Below, in pieces: positions 61,890-64,000 of a stretch of 64,000 bases of DNA (its first letter is position 1; every line of letters begins with the position of its first letter). The position numbers and the translations under genes are program-made. Location of the stretch: NCBI GenBank assembly GCA_004293675.1, contig READ01000020.1, positions 38,419 to 102,418 of the forward strand, given 5' to 3'. The stretch is from Betaproteobacteria bacterium (lineage in GTDB: Bacteria > Pseudomonadota > Gammaproteobacteria > Burkholderiales > Casimicrobiaceae). The notes beneath the pieces were generated by a model, which was not told where the DNA came from, made no database searches, and saw nothing but the letters and a program-made list of their open reading frames with translations.

Positions 61890-62729
61890 ATGGTCTTTTT
61901 GCAGTACGCGCTTCCCAAAAAATCGCTCACCCAACTCGCGGGCGCGTTCGCTCGGTCTCGCTCCGGCGCGTTGACGCAGTGGGCGATTCGAAATTTCATC
62001 GCCAAGTACGGCGTGAACATGGCCGAGGCCGCCAACCCCGATCCAGCGAGCTACACGAGCTTTAACGATTTCTTTACGCGACCGCTTAAAGCGGGCGCGC
62101 GCCCGCTGGCATTGAGTGATTTTGTGTGCCCGGTTGACGGCGCGATCAGTCAGTTTGGGAAGATCACTGGCAACTCGGGCGACGAGATTTTTCAAGCCAA
62201 GGGACATCACTTCACCACCCGAGCGCTGGTGGGTGGCGACAATGCTCTGGCAACGTATTTCGCGGGTGGCTCGTTTGCCACGATTTACCTGAGCCCGAAG
62301 GACTATCACCGTATCCACATGCCCTGCGACGGCACGCTCACTCGAATGATTTACGTGCCGGGCGATTTGTTCTCGGTCAATCCCGCCACTGCGCAAGCGG
62401 TGCCCGGTTTGTTTGCCCGAAACGAGCGCGTGGTCTGCGTATTCGACACGCCGCACGGCCCGTTTGTGAACGTGCTCGTGGGGGCAACCATCGTCGGCAG
62501 CATGGCCACACCTTGGCACGGCGTCATCAACCCGCCGCGCTCGTCCGACATCCGCGAGTGGACCTACAAACCGGGTGAGGTCGTCTTGAAAAAGGGCGAT
62601 GAAATGGGCCGCTTTCTGCTCGGCTCCACGGTCGTGATGTTGTGGCCGAAAAACGTGATTGAGTTCAACGCAGATTGGACGGCAGCGCGGTCGGTGCGGA
62701 TGGGTGAAAAGATGGGTGTAGCTGTTTGA
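61890..62729 (+). CDS. psd: Phosphatidylserine decarboxylase proenzyme
   Basis: Membrane-associated pyruvoyl enzyme that makes phosphatidylethanolamine. Sequence MVFLQYALPKKSLTQLAGAF at the start fits the family N-terminus; SYTSFNDFFTRPLKAGARPL, VCPVDGAISQFG, YLSPKDYHRIHMPCDG and FARNERVVC follow. The self-cleavage motif is LLGSTVVML near residue 252, cleaved between Gly and Ser to give the pyruvoyl group. The 279 residues match the E. coli-type enzyme. The ATG at 61890 is used; a GTG at 61821 would add 23 residues not found in the family. Confidence 0.95.
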   Translation: MVFLQYALPKKSLTQLAGAFARSRSGALTQWAIRNFIAKYGVNMAEAANPDPASYTSFNDFFTRPLKAGARPLALSDFVCPVDGAISQFGKITGNSGDEIFQAKGHHFTTRALVGGDNALATYFAGGSFATIYLSPKDYHRIHMPCDGTLTRMIYVPGDLFSVNPATAQAVPGLFARNERVVCVFDTPHGPFVNVLVGATIVGSMATPWHGVINPPRSSDIREWTYKPGEVVLKKGDEMGRFLLGSTVVMLWPKNVIEFNADWTAARSVRMGEKMGVAV

Positions 62730-62842
62730 CGATTGGCCTTAATAAAAATGGGCTCCGTCGAATTTTGTGATGCTTTCGATTTAGGTTATTTTTTCGTGTA
62801 ACCCCCTATTTCATAAGGCTTATGAAAGTATTGCTGGACGAG
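62718..62842. repeat. 125-bp AT-rich inverted-repeat element, copy G
   Basis: The left end GGCCTTAATAAAAATGGGC (from 62736) pairs with the right end CCCCCTATTTCATAAGGC (62802-62819). The left outer arm GTAGCTGTTTGACGATTGG overlaps the last codons and stop of psd, and the right arm TATGAAAGTATTGCTGGA runs to just before the GNAT gene. Its position suggests it is a structured 3' end or terminator for psd. Confidence 0.85.
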
Positions 62843-62866
62843 TTTAAAGCAGGCTGAGGACGTCGC

Positions 62867-63334
62867 ATGATCGTAATTCTTCCCGCCGCGCCACACGACG
62901 CCGAAGTCATTCACGCGATTCAAATGCGGGCGTTTGCCGAAGAGGCGCGACTCAGCGGCACTGAGCAAATCCCACCGCTGATGGAAGACGTAGCGGCTGT
63001 CGAACATGACGTCCGCACCCACACCGTACTTACCGCTCGAGACGGCGACCAAATCGTGGGCTCTGCGCGAGGTGTCATCAAAGGAGCCGCGTGCCTGATT
63101 CATCGGGTGAGTGTCGAGCCCACGTATCAAGGCAAAGGTATCGGTGCCAAGCTGATTGACGCCGTTGAGCAACTACATGCGACTGTTGAGCGCTTCGAGT
63201 TAACGACGAATACGCTCGTGCCAGGCAACGTTGAGTTCTACGAACGGCGTGGCTATACCGTGACTCAGCGAAGAAACTTCAGCGACAAAATTGTCTTGGT
63301 GGACATGCAAAAAATGCCTGCCAGAACATTGTAG
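62867..63334 (+). CDS. GNAT-family N-acetyltransferase
   Basis: A 155-residue acetyltransferase. The acetyl-CoA-binding motif is HRVSVEPTYQGKGIGAKLID, preceded by strands ILPAAPHDAEVIHAIQMRAF and VGSARGVIKGAACLIHRVSV. A terminal FYERRGYTVTQRRNF is the usual GNAT end. The substrate is unknown. GAGGA lies 6-10 bases upstream of the ATG. It follows element G and may have its own promoter. Confidence 0.9.
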   Translation: MIVILPAAPHDAEVIHAIQMRAFAEEARLSGTEQIPPLMEDVAAVEHDVRTHTVLTARDGDQIVGSARGVIKGAACLIHRVSVEPTYQGKGIGAKLIDAVEQLHATVERFELTTNTLVPGNVEFYERRGYTVTQRRNFSDKIVLVDMQKMPARTL

Positions 63335-63415
63335 GAGCGCTTCTACCGCGATTTCTCCGTTTGCTGAGTGAGGCCCCTGCACAACCCCTATTTTCGTCAT
63401 TCCCGCGAAGGCGGG
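63332..63415. repeat. REP-type palindromes downstream of the GNAT gene
   Basis: GTAGGAGCGCTTCTACCGCG (63332-63352) is related to the REP word at 885-903, and CGTCATTCCCGCGAAGGCGG (63396-63415) is a widely seen proteobacterial palindrome. They separate the GNAT gene from the transposase remnant. Confidence 0.65.
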
Positions 63416-63419
63416 AAGA

Positions 63420-63816
63420 TGGATTCACACTTGAAGTGCAATGTCTGAAAGCGTTGCATAAAAACCTCGCTGGGTGTCTGAAAGCTCAAGCATTCTCGAG
63501 GTGTCCGTTGTATCGGCGAGCGATGGCGTTAAGTTCGGTTTGGTTCATTAAGCTCAGATCGGTGTGTCGGGGTAGATCACGTCGAACGCGCCCGATAGCG
63601 TTTTCAACGCCGCCCTTTTGCCACGGCGCATGGGGATCGCAGAAGTAGGTGGGCATAGAAAGCTCGGTATTTAGGCGGTGATGCAGCGCGAACTCGGTAC
63701 CGTTATCAAAAGTGATCGAGCCGCGAAGGCTCGTGGGCAGCGAGCCAAACAATTCGCGCAGGTAATCGAAGACGTGAATGGCCTGTTTGCTGGGCTGTTT
63801 GGAAGGGGCTCGCTAA
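63420..63816 (-). pseudogene. IS30-family transposase C-terminal part, frameshifted and truncated
   Basis: The minus strand encodes VFDYLRELFGSLPTSLRGSI, TFDNGTEFALHHRLNTELSM and YFCDPHAPWQKGGVENAIGR, the DDE core of IS30 transposases with the last Glu in GGVENAIGR. The frame ends at RYNGHLENA, whereas the family continues with TPRKCLGFxTPxExF; a neighbouring frame supplies TSRMLELSDTQRGFYATLSD, which shows a frameshift near 63490-63510. The N-terminal half with the first catalytic Asp is absent, apparently cut at about 63816 where the IS3-type sequence begins. Confidence 0.85.
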
Positions 63817-63864
63817 AACGGACGCCAAGGATTGAGTATTTTCTACCGATTTTTGGAGTTCAAC

Positions 63865-64000
63865 ATGTCCACGATACCGAAACGAGTATTTACGCCTGAG
63901 TACCGGGCTGAGGCCGTTAAATTGGTCACTGAGCAGGGTTTGGGGCCGACCCAAGCTGCCAACAAGCTGGGTCTGTCCGTCAAGACCTACACGCGCTGGG
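63865..64000 (+). CDS. IS3-family transposase OrfA, 5' part (runs off the window)
   Basis: Starts MSTIPKRVFTPEYRAEAVKL, then VTEQGLGPTQAANKLGLSVK and TYTRW at the window edge. This is the helix-turn-helix start of IS3-family (IS911-type) OrfA, which binds the element's ends. GGAG lies nine bases upstream of the ATG. The element appears to have inserted beside or into the IS30 copy. Its left end should be within about 50-70 bp upstream, but I could not define it. Confidence 0.85.
   Translation, partial: MSTIPKRVFTPEYRAEAVKLVTEQGLGPTQAANKLGLSVKTYTRW

Noticed and set aside
1..64000. tRNA, rRNA, riboswitch or phage attachment sites
   Set aside because: I looked in the intergenic regions and found no cloverleaf, rRNA or familiar riboswitch sequence; a covariance-model scan would be needed to exclude small RNAs.

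Overview
This window looks like chromosome of a betaproteobacterium, probably Burkholderiales or a close relative. The evidence is the set of genes and arrangements typical of that group: phaR next to rimO, recJ next to an RpfE-like gene, a DUF2970 protein, a tricarboxylate-transporter-type (Bug) binding protein, and a short 991-residue PutA with a divergent Lrp-type regulator. Only the closing end of the window holds a partial intact-looking insertion sequence. I see no tRNA, rRNA, CRISPR array or prophage.

Layout. 0.2-7.8 kb: phaR, rimO, a DJ-1/PfpI protein, a PAS-PAS-GGDEF protein, an S41 peptidase, a small membrane protein with a HEHAH motif and a cupredoxin-like secreted protein. 8.2-10.8 kb: recJ and its RpfE-like partner. 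11.2-14.2 kb: a signalling locus with an ECF sigma factor, a membrane-anchored ankyrin protein that is a candidate anti-sigma factor, and a secreted protein. 14.4-27.3 kb: an accessory region with two Rhs/YD remnants, a BrnT/BrnA toxin-antitoxin pair, a large CSLREA/beta-helix/VCBS secreted protein with its own terminator, IS1595 and IS630 remnants, a second toxin-antitoxin pair whose PIN toxin has an in-frame stop, a penicillin-acylase-type hydrolase, two solute-binding proteins and many repeats. 27.3-34.6 kb: methyltransferase, MBL hydrolase, putR-putA, threonine ammonia-lyase. 34.9-51.1 kb: mfd, a hydrolase/ABC-2 export operon, clpB, a two-RCK potassium channel with a DUF6394 partner, an Lrp regulator, an S41 peptidase and cysE. 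51.1-60.6 kb: an alpha/beta hydrolase, three small cysteine-rich secreted proteins, two Hanks-type Ser/Thr kinases and an ECF sigma factor, all on the minus strand. 60.7-63.3 kb: ferredoxin-NADP reductase, psd and a GNAT acetyltransferase. 63.4-64.0 kb: a broken IS30 transposase abutting the start of an IS3-family element.

The most striking feature not explained by genes is a family of AT-rich, near-palindromic intergenic elements of about 125 bp (nine full and two partial copies), each with a conserved inverted end centred on ATGCC...GGCAT. A second, unrelated family is built from iterated GCAGATT/AATCTGC words and has five copies. A third element has perfect 21-bp terminal inverted repeats. 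A 117-bp repeat lies directly downstream of both toxin-antitoxin loci. The best candidate for an undescribed protein system is the 52-60 kb cluster: one ECF sigma factor, two transmembrane kinases and a tandem family of cysteine-rich exported proteins. All functional assignments rest on reading motifs by eye; no database search was run.
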